Source: Takakia lepidozioides
Taxonomy: Eukaryota; Streptophyta; Takakiopsida; Takakiales; Takakiaceae
Length of the DNA stretch: 64,000 nucleotides
Assembly: GCA_030704615.1 (NCBI GenBank)
Contig: CM060734.1
Location: 10,168,001-10,232,000, forward strand
Direction: 5' to 3'
Part shown: piece after piece, positions 34,867 to 45,665 of the stretch
Numbering within the stretch: the first letter of the stretch is position 1
How the letters are laid out: each line of letters opens with the position of its first letter
Translations under genes and position numbers: made by a program
The notes under the pieces: generated by a model
What the model was told of the DNA's origin: nothing
Database searches by the model: none
Seen by the model: only the letters and a program-made list of their open reading frames with translations

Positions 34867-36875
34867 ACTACTATTAACGGTTTGTCAAGGGATTTAATAG
34901 CATTGCAAGGCTCTTACCAAGTTGACCGAGGTGGGTTAACCAGGAGTGACAGTGGGAGGACAAGCAGGAGGAAGCCTTTGGGGAACTCAAGGCTCGATTG
35001 ACTTTTGCACCTATTTTGAGGCGGCCTATTCGAGGGCGGCCTTTCCAGCTACAGACAGATTGGAGTATGCTCGGGATTGGAGCAGTGCTCACATAGGTGG
35101 ATGATGAGGGAAGAGAGTTCGTAGTGGCATATGCTAGCCGCTCGAACAATGATGCTGAAACGAAGTATAGTTCATATGAATGGGAGTGTCTAGCTGCAGT
35201 ATGGGCAGTGACACATTTTAGATGCTACCTCTATGGCATCTCTTCACTCTTGTCACGGATCAACCATTAAAGTGGTTGATGGAGTCAGACAAGCTTACAG
35301 GGAAGCTTGCACGGTGGGCAGTTATGCTTCAAGAGTACAACTTCCAGGTGGTGCATCGAGCCAGTATAGTCAACCGGGATGCGGATGGATTGAGTCGCAA
35401 TCCATGCACAAGTGAGCTTGATGATAGATGAGCTTGTTGGCATGGTGAACGGACGAGGAGATGGTGCCAGGATGGCACGCATCTGCATTTTTGTGCATTC
35501 TAGCAATGGGAGCTCAAGCTGGTCCATCCCATATGATTGGTCATGGAGATAGTGTGCATGACAATTCAGAGATCAGTGAGGAGCTTTGTGGTGCTAAGGA
35601 TGTGCATGAAGATGCAGAAGTGTTGGCCTACCTTCGTACCGGAGAGACAGCAGCTAATGTGACTGCCAAGGAGAGAGATCGGATCCTATAACGAGCCAAG
35701 ATGTTCAAGTGGGATGGGACTCACCTACTCCGTATATGGGAGGATGGACAAGTGATGATTGTGCCTCATCGAACACAACGAGCGCGATTGGTACGCCATG
35801 CCCATGAGGAGTTGGGACATTGTGGGGTGCGGCGCACTCATAGTTTGCTGCAAGGGCAGTATTGGTGGTGGGGCATGCATACAGATGTGCAATAGTTAGT
35901 GGCAAGGTGCATGGTGTGTGATAGGGTGCGTGCTTCCTTCAATGCACCTACTCCACAACTGCATCATTTACCCATTATGGGATTGGGTTATCGGTGGAGT
36001 CTTGACTTCGTAGGCCCATTACCACTAACGATGCGCCACAATAAGTACGTGTTGGTGATGGTGGAACACTTCTCCAAATGGATTGAACTGGTGGAATTGT
36101 CTGACAAGGCAAGTGAGGGTGCTGTATATGCATCCAATTTGGTGCTCCAGCCGAGGTACTCACAGACCAGGGGAGAGAGTTCTTGGGGGATTTTTTAGGC
36201 TTTGAGTGAGCAAGCCTTGATAGATCACCGCACTACTTCTCGGGATCATACCGAGGCTGATGGCTTGGCGGAGAGAGTTGTTCAAACAGTCAAGAGGGGT
36301 TTGCGCAAGTATGGCTTACAGAAGGGACATATAGGAAATTGGAATCTTCAGCTGCCTTGGCTAGCTATGGGCTATAGGTTATGCCTATGGCTTTTGATAA
36401 CCTTGCTATTGCCCAACACCGAGACACATTGAGGTACACCACTATAAGTGGAGGGGGATATTGGCCAGGTGTTCGGCGTTGCCACCTTGGGGACTATGTG
36501 TATCTGCGCAGACAGCGCCTACGACCTTGGATGTCACAGCAGGACGTGTGATTCTAAGGGTCAGAGAGGTGTTACCTTCAGGAGTGTTGATTCTGGAGGG
36601 TCGAGATGGCATGGTATGGAAGGATCATGTGCGCAATTGTGCGCCATGTCACCTCCTACATGTGGATGGGAGGATAGATCCCAACCTTGCAGTGGTACCT
36701 GCAGGGTTGCATTGCATGCTATGTGGGCATGCTGGTGGTGCCGCAACCATGTTGGTGTGTGACAAATGCTCAAGGGGGTGGCATATGGGATGTTTAACAC
36801 CGCCACTTGAGGAGGTTCCTAGCGGAGAATGGTTGTGTTCACGATGCCTTGGACAGAGGTATTGGACATGTGGTC
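34867..36875 (+). pseudogene. Element A3: RNase H, integrase and PHD remnant
   Basis: Third copy of family A, 5' truncated at the RT thumb (matching A1 7054 onwards). RNase H, linker and integrase can be followed through many stops and indels. About 170 bases are deleted from the integrase C-terminal region at 36380. The final segment 36461-36937 is open and keeps every ligand of the PHD finger (CMLC, CDKC, WHMGC, WLCSRC). It starts 24 bases after the B1 LTR and ends at the junction with B2. Confidence 0.85.
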
Positions 36876-36884
36876 CATGTCTCT

Positions 36885-37690
36885 GCTGTGGTCCGCAAGC
36901 GAGCCATCATGGCATTCTCTCAAGAGACCATCTCTAAGCCCTCCCTTCAGCACGTAGACCTCCCTGCAGGAAGCGTAAATAAGAGTCTGGACTCTGCCTT
37001 CCTGGCGCTTTTGCTTATACCGAAGCAGTCCTTTATGCAAGTGGAATTGCGACTTAATCCCCAGCCTCAAGTCCCGCAATATCGACGTCGCGAACTCATC
37101 CTTCCAATAAGCCTTCCAAATTTTCCTCTGCAACTTTGTCTTGCCCTCGTACACCAACATGAGTTGCTGCTTTCTACTCAGAGCATCGGCCACCACATTG
37201 TCCCGTCCCGGTTTGTACTGGATATCCACATCGAACACTGCCAAAGTGTCTTGCCACCTAATTTGTTTTGGGGACAACTTAGGCTGTGTGGCAAAATACT
37301 TCACCGTGACATTGTCCGTGAACACCTTCACCAGGTTGGAACCAACATAGTGGCGCCAAAGCTCAAGGCAATGCACCACCGCCTTCATTTCTTTCTCATG
37401 CGTAGGCCACCGTCGCTCCACTTCATTCAGCTTCTTACTTTCGTAAGCCACTGGACGTCCATCTTGCATCAGCACACCCCCAATGGCGAAGTTTGACGCA
37501 TCCGTGTGAATCTCAAATGGACGGTCGAACTCCGGGATGTTCAAGACTGGAGCTTCCGCCATCCACTGCTTTAACTCGGCAAAAGCTTGGCCACAAAAAA
37601 ATGTTTCATATCCATACCTTGGACTTACATAGAAGGTCTGACAGCGGCCCCGCGATCTTGGCAAAATTTCTCACATACTTTTGGTAGTAG
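36885..37690 (-). pseudogene. RNase H and linker of B2
   Basis: Shows IHTDASNFAIGGVLMQ, WPTHEKEMKAVVHCLELW and FTDNVTVKYFATQ, followed by VADALSRKQQ. Relative to B1 it lacks the two premature stops there, so this part is better preserved. It continues into the linker GGLRDGLLRECHDGSLADH, the start of the integrase zinc finger, and is cut at about 36885. Confidence 0.85.
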
Positions 37691-37698
37691 GAGGCGAG

Positions 37699-38827
37699 TC
37701 ACAGAAAAGATCGCACTCCCAGGACCGAGGTTGGAGGTTCCCAGTCCAAGATCGTCCTCACCTTTTTGTCATCCATTTTGATCCCATCCTGTGTAATCAC
37801 ATGTCCTAGGAACTCCACTTTCGTGACCCCGAATTCGCACTTTGAAGCTTTGGCATACAGCTTCTCTTCCCGCAATTTCTGGAACACCTTTTTGAGGTGC
37901 TCCAGGTGGTCTTCCTTCATTTTTGAGTACACCAAGATGTTGATGTACACGATCACAAAGTCATCCAACCACTCATAAAAGAGGCAGTTCATCAGCGTGC
38001 TAAAGGTTGTTGGCGCGTTGTTGAACCCAAAAAGCATCACCAAATATTCGTATGAGCCATACCTTGTCCTTGTCAAGTAAAGTTTACTAGTAGTGTGAAA
38101 CTGGCCAATAAATAACTAGTTTTTATATATGACACTTGGGCTTGATCCAAGTGTCAACCCAGGGATCAAGATATTTGTTGGCCCCTGGACGTTGCTTATC
38201 TTCACGGCGAACGCGCGGTGAGGCTCATCTCTCTCGAGTGATAATAAAAACTAGACACCATCACTCATACATTATGAGTCAAGCCAAGCACACCCCAAAA
38301 GCTATGGGGAATCTGCACTACGCATTGTGGCAGAGTGATTTGTGTGTATGTATATGTTGTGTGGTTTGGACAGCGATGTAGTTGTGTAGCGAGGTGTATG
38401 CGCACGACATCCTGCATGCTGTCTATTCCTCATCTCTTTCCGCTATCCGGATCTGGTGGTAACCCGAGCGTAAATCGATCTGGCTGAAATACTTTGCTCC
38501 TGCCAACCGATCGAAGAGGTCGTCGATCCTTGGCAAAGGGTACCGGTTTTTGATAGTCACCTTATTCAGAGCCTTATAATCAACACACATCCGCAGCGTC
38601 CCATCCTTCTTATTTGCGAATAGTACCGGGGCTCCATAAGGTAATTTACTCGGCCGGATGTACCCCTTTGCCATTAGATCCTTGAGTTGGGCCTTCAACT
38701 TGACCAACTCTCTGTGGCTCAACCAGTAGGGCACCTTGGCAGGCGGCTCCGATCCTGGCACCACCTCTATCTTGTGGTCAACTCCTCTTCGCGGTGGCAA
38801 GCCGCTTGGTAAATCCTCTGGCATCAC
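37699..38827 (-). pseudogene. Reverse transcriptase of B2, split by a solo LTR
   Basis: The first half (38827-38423) has [18 protein letters not shown] and [11 protein letters not shown]. The second half (38076-37699) has GSYEYLVMLFGFNNAPTTF. The active-site region reads VYINILVYS, where YxDDILVYS is expected, so a 3-base loss removed the catalytic aspartates. Between the halves sits the 340-base LTR at 38071-38410. Confidence 0.85.
38071..38410 (+). repeat. Solo LTR of family A type in B2 RT
   Basis: Starts TGTCAAGTAAAG and ends GCGCACGACA with TCCT on both sides (38067-38070, 38411-38414). The first 280 bases match the 9667-9995 part of A1, and the end matches the end of the A1 LTR unit. 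This shows that TGTCAAG is a true LTR terminus. Confidence 0.75.
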
Positions 38828-38830
38828 ATC

Positions 38831-40600
38831 CTAGTATTTCTCGAGGATCCCCTTGATCCAATCTGGGCTCGGCTCCCTATCGACTTCTCCTTCCACTTGT
38901 CTCACGTAAAACAAAAATTGGGGCTCGTGTGGCTCCTCCATGGCCCACTCCTTTGTTGTCAGCAGGTTTATTCGCCCTCCTACTCGGTTGGGCATTTCTG
39001 ACACCCGTAAAACTTCGCCACCATTCCCACACGGTAGCGTGACTACTCTCTTGCGGCCATCTATGACCGCTCCGGATTTGCTCAAAAAGGTCATCCCCAA
39101 AATGAGAGCCACTCCATCGATCTCGCAAATGGTGAAGTTCTCACGACGTCCCTCCCAACTCTCCAGCTAAAGAGGAACATTGAATGCCACCCTCATCGCC
39201 AGTTGTGATTCTCCTTTGGCAGAACGCACTTCAATAGAAGCCCCCACATCACTTGTCGGGAGGCCCAGCTTCCGTGCCGTTGCCGGTGTCATGAAGGAGT
39301 GTGACGCTCCTGTGTCCACCAACAACGACACGTTAGTTCCGGAAATTACCCCACACACGAACATTAGCTGACTTCCTTTACGCAAAGCTCTCGTCTCCTA
39401 GTATAACTCACAAAAATAGTTGCCTACCTTGCCAGTCCTGGCGACCACCGCCTCCACCAAGCGGCTGATGGGATCTTCAGACAGCTCCGTGGTCGCCCGA
39501 GTCATGTTCAATTGTCGGGGTTTCAGGCACTTCTTGGCCATGTGCCCGGGCTCCCCGCAATTAAAGCACACCCCATCAAAAGTTGCCTTCTGTCTGCCAT
39601 TAGCCGCCGCACCTGATTTTCCTTTTAAAGTACCGGGTGCCGCCTTGACGTGCGAAGGCCCTCCCTTCGATTTCCATCTGCCATTGTCGCCGCGTAGCCT
39701 ATCCCACTTCTTTTCCGGTCGGAAGGAGTCACCCTCTCGCCGGACCTTCTTGTGGTTCAGCTCCGTATGGCCCTGTCTTTCACCCCTAGGCACATCCGAG
39801 AAGCATTCAGCCCTTTCAATTGTCTCGTTCAAAGTCTTTGGTGGCCTCTCCTCCAACTTCCGCCTGGCCCATGGGGCCAGTCCCGCCACAAAATTGAAGA
39901 CCATTTCTGGTTCCGCCATATCCGCGACTTCAAGCAATAGCACATTGAAAGCCTGAACATATCCCCGAATGTCATCCGTTTGCTTCAAGTTCCTCATCTT
40001 GTCCCGGGCGAGCTAGGACACGTTGAGGGGCACAAACTGTCTTTTCATAAGTTCCTTGAACCCACTCCAACTCAAGGTTTCTGGGTTTGGCCCTTGGTCA
40101 TAAAGGCGCTTCTTCCACCATTGTTGAGCATAGCCCCTCAAATACGTGGGAGCCACTTCCACCCGATCCTCGTCACTCAACTTGGCTGCCCGGAAGTACC
40201 GCTCTAGCTCCAAGAGCCAGGTGTTGAGTGCCTTCCGATTTCGGACGCCTCAAAGGTGCTGGGTTCCTTAGGCTTCACCTTAAACTTCACCTTAGTGGAA
40301 GTGGCATTAGCCGCCCTCATCACGTCTTTCAACGTCCTGCCAAACTGCGCCAACAACCCTTCCCAAAAGGCTGCTGGCATGGGAGGCATCTGTTGGTCTG
40401 GCGGAGCCTTTGGGAAGTCCTCGGGCTCCGACTCCCCAAATTCCTCCCGCTCTTGAGCGGCCTCGCTTTCAGAAGCATAAATTGCCTCTTTCATTTGCCG
40501 CTTCGGTGACACGTCGCCCCCACCGGGCTCACCGGGATCATCGTCTTTCGGGCCGTTCCGCTTTCGCTTTGTCTTGCCCGACCCCATGGTGAGGCCGATC
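38831..40600 (-). pseudogene. Gag and protease of B2
   Basis: Starts with MGSGKTKRKRN (ATG near 40587). The Gag core follows with YLRGYAQQWWKKRL and FVAGLAPWARRKLEE. A CCHC knuckle CFNCGEPGHMAKKC lies near 39560, and the protease LLVDTGASHSFM near 39320. Frame changes near 40210 and 39150 and stops at about 40013 and 39167 break it. Confidence 0.85.
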
Positions 40601-40628
40601 TCAAGGAGGATCGCGTACTGAACTCTAA

Positions 40629-40641
40629 GCTCTGATACCAA
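40629..40641 (-). other. Primer-binding site of B2
   Basis: TTGGTATCAGAGC on the - strand, the classic plant LTR-retrotransposon primer site complementary to the 3' end of initiator methionine tRNA. It lies one base from the LTR end. Confidence 0.9.
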
Positions 40642-40642
40642 G

Positions 40643-40745
40643 TGTCGCACACCTCACTTCGGTAAACTCCCCTTCAAGTCATAATTACTCGCTTTGATGC
40701 GTGCGCCTAACTCCCAAACTGGCCGCCGGGCCAACTTGGAGCTCC
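40643..40745 (-). repeat. B2 5' LTR remnant
   Basis: About 100 bases matching the 3' end of the B1 LTR (ending GTGTGCGACA). The match ends at about GAGCTC, where unrelated sequence begins, so the rest of the LTR was lost. Confidence 0.75.
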
Positions 40746-41179
40746 AGGCACTAGAAGCATTCGTGTCTTTTCCGAATCGACTGGGTGTCCGCCAACCACT
40801 CCAGGAACCACTTGGCAGTAAACGAGACTACTGGAGAGTCGAAACGGACAATGTGGGCCCACGGGGGCATTTCTGACGGCGGGCAGAAGTGGGGTCAACG
40901 ACTCCGGAGACGTAGCAAAAATCCGGGCTATTTGATTAATTGCGTAAATACGTAAAATTTGAAAACAAGTGGTTCTAATTACTGCACATTCGACATAATT
41001 TGATTAATGGAATAAAGATATTTATTCATTAAAGTGAATATGTAGTCGACTCAACGACTCCATGAACCACTGCGCATTGATTGCACCCGGACATTTGTTG
41101 ACGTGTGTTTCACAAGAACACGCAAACAAAATCTGGCCTTGGGGCCTTGCATATTTAAATATATACTTCCTCCACCTCG
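40746..41179. other. Unassigned sequence beside the B2 LTR
   Basis: No domain or repeat was recognised. The right part is AT-rich. Confidence 0.5.
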
Positions 41180-42170
41180 AAGTGACATGGAAGGTCCATG
41201 GTGACATCGTGAAAGCTGTAATTGTAGGGTTTGCCTTCTGAACACCGCCCTGGTGGACATGTATGCCGAATGCGGGAGCATTGAAGATGCGAAGGTAGCG
41301 TTCGACTGTGGCTCAACGAGATGTGGTGTCGTGGAGTGCGATGATCACATTGGCAACAAGGCAAGGATGTATGCATGATTTGTGCAGAGGCAGTGATAGC
41401 TAAAGGAGCAGGACAGAGTGTGGGTCCATATTCATCCAAGAGGGTCGGATTTCAAGCTCCAGATTACCTATGGATCCCTGTGGAAGGATAACTACAAGAA
41501 ACCTCCATGGGAAGATGGTTAGCCCATGGTGACATCGGTCAAAGCTGGAATTGCACTAGATGTCATTCTGAACACTGCCATGACCTGGACATGTATGCCA
41601 AATGTGGATGCATTGAGGATGCAAAGGGAGTTTTTGACTCTATGGCTGAACGAGATGTGGTGTTGTGGAGTGCGATGCTTGTAGGGTATGCACAACAGGG
41701 ATATGGGATGGAGGCTTTGGAGACCTATGATCAAATGATGGGGGAGGGGGTGAAGCCCGGCCACTTTGTGTGCGTTTGCAATGCTTGTGCAAGCTTGGCA
41801 GCCCTAGACAAGGGCAAAGAGGTGCATGGGGATATCATCAAAGCTGGAATTGTACCAAATGTCATTCTGAACACTGCCCTGGCAGCTCTGGAAAAGGGGA
41901 AAGAGGTCCATGGCGACATCTTCAGAGCTGGAATTGTACCAAATGTCATTTTGAACCATACCCTGGTGGACATGTATGCAAAATGTGGGTGCATCTAGGA
42001 TGCAAAGGGAGTGTTCGACACTATGGCTGAACAAGATGTGGTGTCGTGGAGTGCGATGCTTGCAGGGTATGCACGGTAGGGACGTGGGATGGAGGCTTTG
42101 GAGAGCTATGAGCAAAGGATGGGGGAAGCACATCATGTTTGTGTGCATTTGCAATGCTAGCCATGCACCT
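41180..42170 (+). pseudogene. PPR (PLS-type) gene fragments in tandem
   Basis: Pentatricopeptide-repeat proteins bind organelle RNA. Here pieces of repeat units recur several times: VHGDIIKAGI, LVDMYAKCGCIEDAKGVF, AERDVVLWSAMLVGYAQQG. Copies begin near 41190, 41520, 41820 and 41905. Stops and frame changes separate them, and no N-terminal targeting sequence is present. The order of pieces suggests repeated local duplication of one source. Confidence 0.75.
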
Positions 42171-42320
42171 CTTTCCCCATTTCCAAAGCTGCCAGGGCAG
42201 TGTTCAGATTGACATTTGGCACAATTCCAGCTTTGATGATATCCCTGTGCACCTCTTGCCCTTCTCCAGGGCTGCCAGGCTTGCACGCACATTGCAAATG
42301 CACACACACTGTCACACTAT
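42157..42320 (-). pseudogene. PPR fragment in opposite orientation
   Basis: On the - strand this reads EVHRDIIKAGIVPN then ALAALEMGKEVHG. It continues in frame from the retroelement protease frame at 42882-42320. With the + strand copy at about 41762-41913 it makes an inverted repeat with a spacer of about 240 bases. Confidence 0.7.
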
Positions 42321-43660
42321 TGGGTTTGACCCCATAAGTGATGGTTCCCTTAGCCCAGTCTGTACATACTTGAGCTTGAACCAACCATGGTCTGCCCAAT
42401 AGTAATGCATACGAGTATCCATCTGACGGAAATTCAATGACTTGGAATTCCATTGTGTATGCAGAACCCCCGGATTGCATCTGAAGATTGGAAATTTGAC
42501 CCACTAGCCTGATTCTTCGTTGATCTGCCAATCGGATAATCAATGGGGATTTACCAGTCATGTGTAAGCCTAGTTTCTCCATTGTGGAGAGTGGCATGAT
42601 GTTCACCGAGCTTCCACCATCTACCAAACAATGTTGAATAAAACAGACTACAATCTCCACTTCAATCTCTATTGGTCCAGGGTCTATTCTTGCATTGACA
42701 TGATGTGATACTAGGAAATTCTCTCGTCTTTTCCTGACCAATGAAGCCTTCAAGGCTTGTCTGACTGTAGGGGCAAGAGAAACAAGCTGAGCTACTGAAA
42801 TGTTGGCCTCCACTTGGCGCAGGTCATGCATCAAGTTATAGGGCTCAAGCTCATCGGTAAATCTCATGGTGGTAGACTTCATTTTCAGAATTTGAGGATG
42901 TTTCGTTGTAGTGTTAGCTATTTTGACTGCTAACAGTTTCGGTCACATCACTAGTGACGGCAACGGAGTGGACACCTTACCCGGAGAGTCGCTCCCTTCA
43001 AATACCATAGATTTTCCCTTCTTGATACTGGCTTCATTCTCATTGTGAAGAGTAGTAGCAATTTTTGTCACATCGTCCTTCACAACTTGAAAATCCATTG
43101 GTTCTTTGTCCGAAGATGAAGTAGGTGTAACCTCTGGAATTACCTCTTCCGGCGCTCGTACCAGCATCTCTCGTTGTTGGCGAGTCATCACCACACATAT
43201 GTTCTCCTCACATTCCTCCTCTTTTGGCATGCTTGACAGTTCGGCGTGTATCCAATTCACATTAGGTTGCGATGGTAACTTCTGCGTGACTGGACCAGAG
43301 GAAGTCCCTGCTTGTGGAAGAGGTTGTGTGGATGTCAATGCTTGATTGGACCCTTGATTCCTCTCATCCTGCGATCGTCGCCATGGAAGTTGACTTTGCG
43401 TTTCCTGCATCACAAGATTTGTAAATGACACGCTAGGCTGCTGACTGAATTGAGATTGCTTTGTGGGATTTGAATTTGGATCTCTTTGTAATATTTGCGG
43501 AGCAAAGTACATCCCGTGTTGGGGTGGTAAATTTTCCGAAGGCACCTGATTATATTGATCAGGAAATGGCGCTCTTTGACCTTGTAGATTCTGATCAACT
43601 TGCCATTGGGTAGTAGGTTTTGTGTCTCCTTGTGTCCTTCAACCATTCCTAAGAATGGAA
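42320..43660 (-). pseudogene. Gag end and protease of a Ty3/gypsy element
   Basis: The protease part (42882-42320) has the active site CLVDGGSSVNIMP and the flap-like GRPWLVQAQV. The upstream part (43660-42943) is Gln/Pro-rich Gag tail (APFPDQYNQVPSENLPP). A stop and short gap separate the two. It begins next to the A2 leader fragment and runs into PPR sequence. It may be the missing 5' part of an element like C, but this is not shown. Confidence 0.7.
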
Positions 43661-43883
43661 CCACCTTAGGAAACCACGCCATCCACTGAAGATTCAAACA
43701 AACCTCCACAGGCCAGCACAAGCCGTCCATAGGTCGGCACAGGCCACACACAGATCAACACGGGCCACCACAGGCCGGCACAGTCTCACAGCCCCACACA
43801 GGTCACAGCCCCCTTCATGGTCGCTCATGGCAGTTTAGCCATTTCTCCAAGGAGTTTAGCCACACCAAGCTAGGGTTTGTATC
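43661..43883 (-). repeat. Leader fragment after the A2 3' LTR
   Basis: Directly after the LTR unit comes ACAAACCCTAGCTTGG and CTGTG/CCTGTG repeats, as in the leader downstream of the A 5' LTR. So a second family A copy once followed A2 head to tail. Confidence 0.6.
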
Positions 43884-44078
43884 GTCGTGCGCATACATAT
43901 CGCTACACAACTACATCACTGTCCAAAACCACACAACACATGTGCACACCACACACTAGTATACCACTAGTCCACCACTAGTCCAGCCACTAGTCCAACC
44001 ACTAGGCTACAACTAGTCAGTCACTAGGCTGCCACTATGCTGCCCACTATGGCAGTCACTAGTCCACACAATCGCCCC
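43884..44078 (-). repeat. A2 polypurine tract and 3' LTR unit
   Basis: On the - strand AGGGGGGCGAT precedes TGTGTGGACTAG at 44070. The unit ends GCGCACGACGAT near 43883. It matches both 186-base copies at the 3' end of A1. Confidence 0.75.
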
Positions 44079-44315
44079 CCTAGCTGGTGCTTAGGTCCCT
44101 CTAAGTCCAGATAGCCACAAGATGTGATAGTGACCATAGCCTCACTAAGTCTTCCACCACTATCCCTACTACACTCAAACTCGATAGATCAAGAGGCCGG
44201 GTGCAAGAGTTGCCCCATCGTTAGTCGCCGTCTTGCAACCTGTGAACTTGAGCTTGGGATCTCATGTATTGACTCCTATGAGCTTGGCCTCCCATGTCTT
44301 GTTAGCTGCCTCCAG

Positions 44316-45665
44316 TCATGTCCACTGCCAGTATCCCAAGCAGTGTGGACACAACCAATCTCCGTCAGGAACCTTCTCAAGAGGTGGTGTCAAACATCCC
44401 ATATGCCAACCCCTTGAGCATCGATCACACACCAGCATGGTGGCTGCCCCTTTGGCAGACCCACAGAGCATGCACCTCAAACCTGCAGGTACCACTGCCA
44501 AGTTTGGGTCAACTCTGCCATCGACATTGGGAAGGTGACATGGCGCACAATTACGCACATGGTCCTTCCAAGTCATGCCATCCCGACCCTCCAAGATCAG
44601 GACCCCTGAGGGCAACACCTCTCGAACCCTGAGAATAACACGCCCTGCAGTAACATCTAGAGTCGTAGGAGCAGTCTGCTGCAAATAAACATAGTCACCA
44701 GGGCTAAACCTCCGAACCCCAGGACGATATCCTCCACCACGTATGGTGGCATATCTCAACGTATCACGGTGCTGTGTAATGGCAAGGTTCTCAAAAGCCA
44801 TGGGCATGACTTTCTTGAACAATTCTGCACACTGATCACATGCACGTACCCACACGTCCGGATCGTCAAGGTTAAGGACTTGAGCAGTGTCCCTACGAAT
44901 GGCTGCAGGCAAATCCGGCTCTCGGCCAAAGAGAAGGAAATATGGTGAGAAGGAGGCAAGTGATGCTTGTTTGCTGAACCTGTAGCCCATGGCTAACCAA
45001 GGAACCTGAAGATCCCAATCTCCTAGGTGTCCCTTCTGCAAGCCATACTTGCGCAAACCCCTCTTCACCGTCTGAACAACTCTCTCTGCCAAGCCATCGG
45101 CCTCAGGATGATCCCGAGAAATGGTGCGGTGGTCTATCAAGGCTTTATCACACAAAGCCTGAAACTCCCCCAAGAACTCTCTCCCTTGGTCCGTGAGTAC
45201 CTCAGCTGGAGCACCAAATCGGCTAAGCACACGATCCAAGAATGCATACGCAGCCCCCTCACTAGCCTTGTCAAGCAATGGAACCAACTCAATCCACTTG
45301 GAGAAGTGCTCCACCATCACCAACACATATCTATGGTGGCGCATAGTCAGTGGCAACGGTCCTGCGAAGTCAAGACTCCACCTGTAGCCCAATCCCATGA
45401 TTGGTAAAGGATGCAACTGTGATGTAGGGGCGTTGAATGAAGCACGCACCCTGTCACACACCATGCACCTAGCCACGAACTGTTGCACCTCTGTATGCAT
45501 ACCACGCCACCAATACTGCCCCTGCAGTAAACTGTGAGTGCGTCGCACTCCAAAATGCCCCAACTCCTCATGGGCATGCCGCACTAACCGTGCACGCTGT
45601 GTGGGGTGAGGCACATCCTCACCCGACCATCCTCCCACACTCGAAGTAGGTGTATCCCCTCCCAC
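44316..45665 (-). CDS. Integrase with PHD finger of A2
   Basis: A 449-residue open frame. HHCC zinc binding lies at residues 25-75 (HAHEELGHFG to CMVCDRV). The DDE core lies at about 95-200 (WSLDFAGP, LTDQGREF, EADGLAERV). A C-terminal SH3-like region follows (FSPGDYVYLQQ). The PHD finger at about 395-445 has all C4HC3 ligands. The frame is split from RT-RNase H by one lost base near 45615 (GAGGATGTG against GAGGATTGTG in A1); otherwise it appears complete. Confidence 0.9.
   Translation of the reverse strand: MGGDTPTSSVGGWSGEDVPHPTQRARLVRHAHEELGHFGVRRTHSLLQGQYWWRGMHTEVQQFVARCMVCDRVRASFNAPTSQLHPLPIMGLGYRWSLDFAGPLPLTMRHHRYVLVMVEHFSKWIELVPLLDKASEGAAYAFLDRVLSRFGAPAEVLTDQGREFLGEFQALCDKALIDHRTISRDHPEADGLAERVVQTVKRGLRKYGLQKGHLGDWDLQVPWLAMGYRFSKQASLASFSPYFLLFGREPDLPAAIRRDTAQVLNLDDPDVWVRACDQCAELFKKVMPMAFENLAITQHRDTLRYATIRGGGYRPGVRRFSPGDYVYLQQTAPTTLDVTAGRVILRVREVLPSGVLILEGRDGMTWKDHVRNCAPCHLPNVDGRVDPNLAVVPAGLRCMLCGSAKGAATMLVCDRCSRGWHMGCLTPPLEKVPDGDWLCPHCLGYWQWT

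Larger units (their letters stand above)
36876..40745 (-). mobile_element. Chromovirus B2, truncated
   Basis: Ty3/gypsy element on the - strand, running from LTR end and primer-binding site (40629-40641) through gag, protease, RT and RNase H. It stops just past the linker before the integrase zinc finger, where it meets A3. It carries a nested solo LTR. The protein sequence is the same family as B1. Confidence 0.85.
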
